Source: Hermatobates lingyangjiaoensis
Lineage: Eukaryota > Arthropoda > Insecta > Hemiptera > Hermatobatidae
Direction of reading: 5' to 3'
Length of the DNA: 64,000 nt
Assembly (NCBI GenBank): GCA_026182355.1
Contig: JAPFBL010000068.1
Location: 2,807,001 to 2,871,000 of the forward strand
Part shown: positions 62,053 through 64,000 of the stretch, in pieces
Position numbering within the stretch: the stretch's first letter is position 1
How the letters are laid out: each line of letters opens with the position of its first letter
Translations under genes and position numbers: made by a program
The notes under the pieces: model-generated
Databases searched by the model: none
Told to the model about the DNA's origin: nothing
The model's input: only the letters and a program-made list of their open reading frames with translations

Positions 62053-64000
62053 TTTCACTTGATAAACGGAAAGACGATCCAAACTGGACAAATAGTAGTT
62101 CAAAATTGAAGATAGGTAGCACAGAAAGTAAAAGAAACACACTTATAGACTCAAATTTTTGGGTAATCCGTCTTCAAGAACTAGCCGTTGCGTCTACAAT
62201 GTGCTTGGTCTCCCTTTCTCTTTTCTCCTGAAGACAGATTACCCGAAAATTATATATATTTTACTTGATGACGATTGTCAGTCCAAATATTGTAGTAGTG
62301 AATTTTTGTGATTTTTATCTGTTTTTCATTCTGTAAATGTATTTTATATATGTATATAAACTAAACATTAATAATTAAATTATAAAATATTACTACTACT
62401 ACTCCGTGGCGCTACGGCCCTTGAAGAGCTCGGGCCTCATTTATAAAATATAATAATTATATTATTTATATAATTCATATAATTTTTTTTATCTATTGAA
62501 ACTTATTGGGAATATCTATGTATGAAAAAGTGATCTAGACATAATTATTAAAAACTGGCAGTTAAATAGTAGGCTACTTAACTAAAAATCTGGAGTGGCC
62601 TACACTCAACTTTACTATAAGTAAACATAATATGAATCTTCTTGACAACCAATTGACTTTCAGTATTATTTGTATTTATCTATCGTTATGTATAAAATTT
62701 GGTAAAGTATTATCGACTTATAGGTAATCAATTTGTTTTATTGTAGCTATAAACATTTAGTTAATGGAACAATTTTAAAACATTCATCTAGAAATATCAG
62801 ACAAGTCGTTATTATTAGTATCTACCGAGACCGATAGGGCCTGAGACTCATTGAAGTCTTGAGTAGTGCATATTTTATTAATTTGCACACTAATACTAAC
62901 ATCAGGAATGTAGTTTATGTGATGGAACTAATTAATTTGGGAAATACACACGTCCTGATGATCTGAGGTTAAGGTTTGAAACATGCCGTCAATTGGAGTG
63001 GAATAAGGAGAGTTATTTAGAAAGATCCACAGACTCAAGTTCAGCCATCTTTGATATGACTGCTACTAACATTTACAAAAAATTGAAATTTATATTCATC
63101 ATCCGGGTTAGTTGTTGCAAAGAAAGTAACAAAAAAAAAACATATTTAATTTAGTACAATGTGCATGGTTCGATCAGATCGAACATGTAATAATGGTATT
63201 CAGAAACGTGCTACTATATACTTGGTATAAGTATTTATCTTAAGCGCTATAGATTTTTCTATTTATTTCTGTTTTTATTTAGTTGTTTGGATGAATGTCA
63301 GAATAAAATGAGGAGACAATTCTCTGTAGAAAAGTTACTTAGAGATAGATGGAGTCTATTCAAGGAAAAGTGTTTGAAAATGTAATCTCTACCTTAACTG
63401 CTCCGGGTTAAACCAACCCTTCTTGAGGATGTAATTGTATATTGACTCCAGGTATAGTCTATCTCTGTTCATAGCTGACTTCTTTTAAATTGCCAAATGA
63501 TCAGAGAAAAGAGAAGCTTACTTCCCTCTTTCTTTTTTACATTATTGCTAAGGGAGGGAAAGTGGATTAAATGGAAATTCAATAATTGCTAAGACTGGAA
63601 TTGACGAAGAATGAAATGACGGGTGATTTTGAGGCGAGTGGCTCAAAATGTTTGTCTCCGGCCACTTTGTCTCCTTATTGCCTTTACGACTATTCCCCCT
63701 CTAGGACCAGGCCTCTTGACCCGAGTATCTGATTTTATTTACTTCACCCACCAAGAATATTTATTATTTTTGACGAAAAATTTAAAAAGAAAAGACAAAA
63801 AATAGCTTTTCTGATGGCAGTAATATTCAATATTAGCCTGACAGTAAATATCTGTTTCGTGAAAAATTAATGGCACTCTTGAATTTTTAGGGTTTGCTTT
63901 AGTTTTTCAGAATTGCTAAAAGTATGAAAATAAGGCAGGGTTACTTCAATCAAGTACTGAATTATGTATTTTTTTCCCTTTTACTCGTGGGCAATCAACA
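59600..64000. other. Upstream region without recognisable genes
   Basis: AT-rich DNA 5' of the receptor. A (TA)n tract lies at about 62029-62052, next to a degraded hairpin-family copy (62.1-62.25 kb). A short GC-rich motif at about 62405-62440 (CGCTACGGCCCTTG...) looks like a fragment of a dispersed repeat. No open frame here could be tied to a protein family. Confidence 0.6.
62228..62250 (+). ncRNA. Decayed hammerhead-like core
   Basis: CTGAAGA, C, AGATTACCC, GAAAATTA, preceded by CTTTTCTC. It resembles the 8.9-9.07 kb family. A more damaged inverted partner lies at about 62155-62178. Confidence 0.3.

Overview
The window looks like nuclear genomic DNA from an arthropod. It is AT-rich, full of (TA)n microsatellites and degraded mobile elements, and holds one recognisable cellular gene split by introns of 6 to 15 kb. 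The GC-rich exons stand out sharply from the AT-rich introns. The receptor type and the repeat content suggest an arthropod (crustacean or chelicerate more than a compact insect genome), but the species cannot be fixed from sequence alone.

The gene is on the minus strand. Four coding exons (58454-58741, 43473-43672, 29967-30294, 23456-23749) join in phase at GT-AG boundaries to give a 369-residue class A (rhodopsin-like) neuropeptide receptor with all seven membrane segments. Its ERF, LNLP and NFVLY motifs and overall pattern best fit the arthropod CNMamide-receptor-like group. The exact ligand is an inference.

The rest is intron and flank. 1-23455 lies downstream of the gene and is rich in inverted repeats, including two outward-facing Penelope-like element (PLE) tails at 21.4-22.4 kb. 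23.75-29.97 kb is the last intron and contains a dead mariner transposase fragment. 30.3-43.5 kb is the middle intron, with a broken PLE at 30.7-31.7 kb and a tRNA-derived SINE at 42.65-42.94 kb. 43.7-58.45 kb is the first intron, with an exact 233-bp partial copy of that SINE, an older SINE relative, and several long hairpins, one of them a 377-bp perfect palindrome. 58.74-64 kb is upstream DNA with a GC-rich, frame-broken repeat at 58.95-59.58 kb.

The most interesting pattern is a set of about 20 short motifs with one architecture: stem I, CTGANGA, a stem-II hairpin whose two sides change together from copy to copy, GAA, a palindromic A..U box, one base, then the other side of stem I. This is hammerhead-ribozyme topology. 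Three copies lie just after the GIY-YIG endonuclease ends of PLE relics. Many others lie in head-to-head hairpins bounded by (TA)n. They look like 3' tails of several PLE families that insert at (TA)n. One unpaired base between CTGANGA and stem II recurs in most copies, so catalytic activity is unproven.
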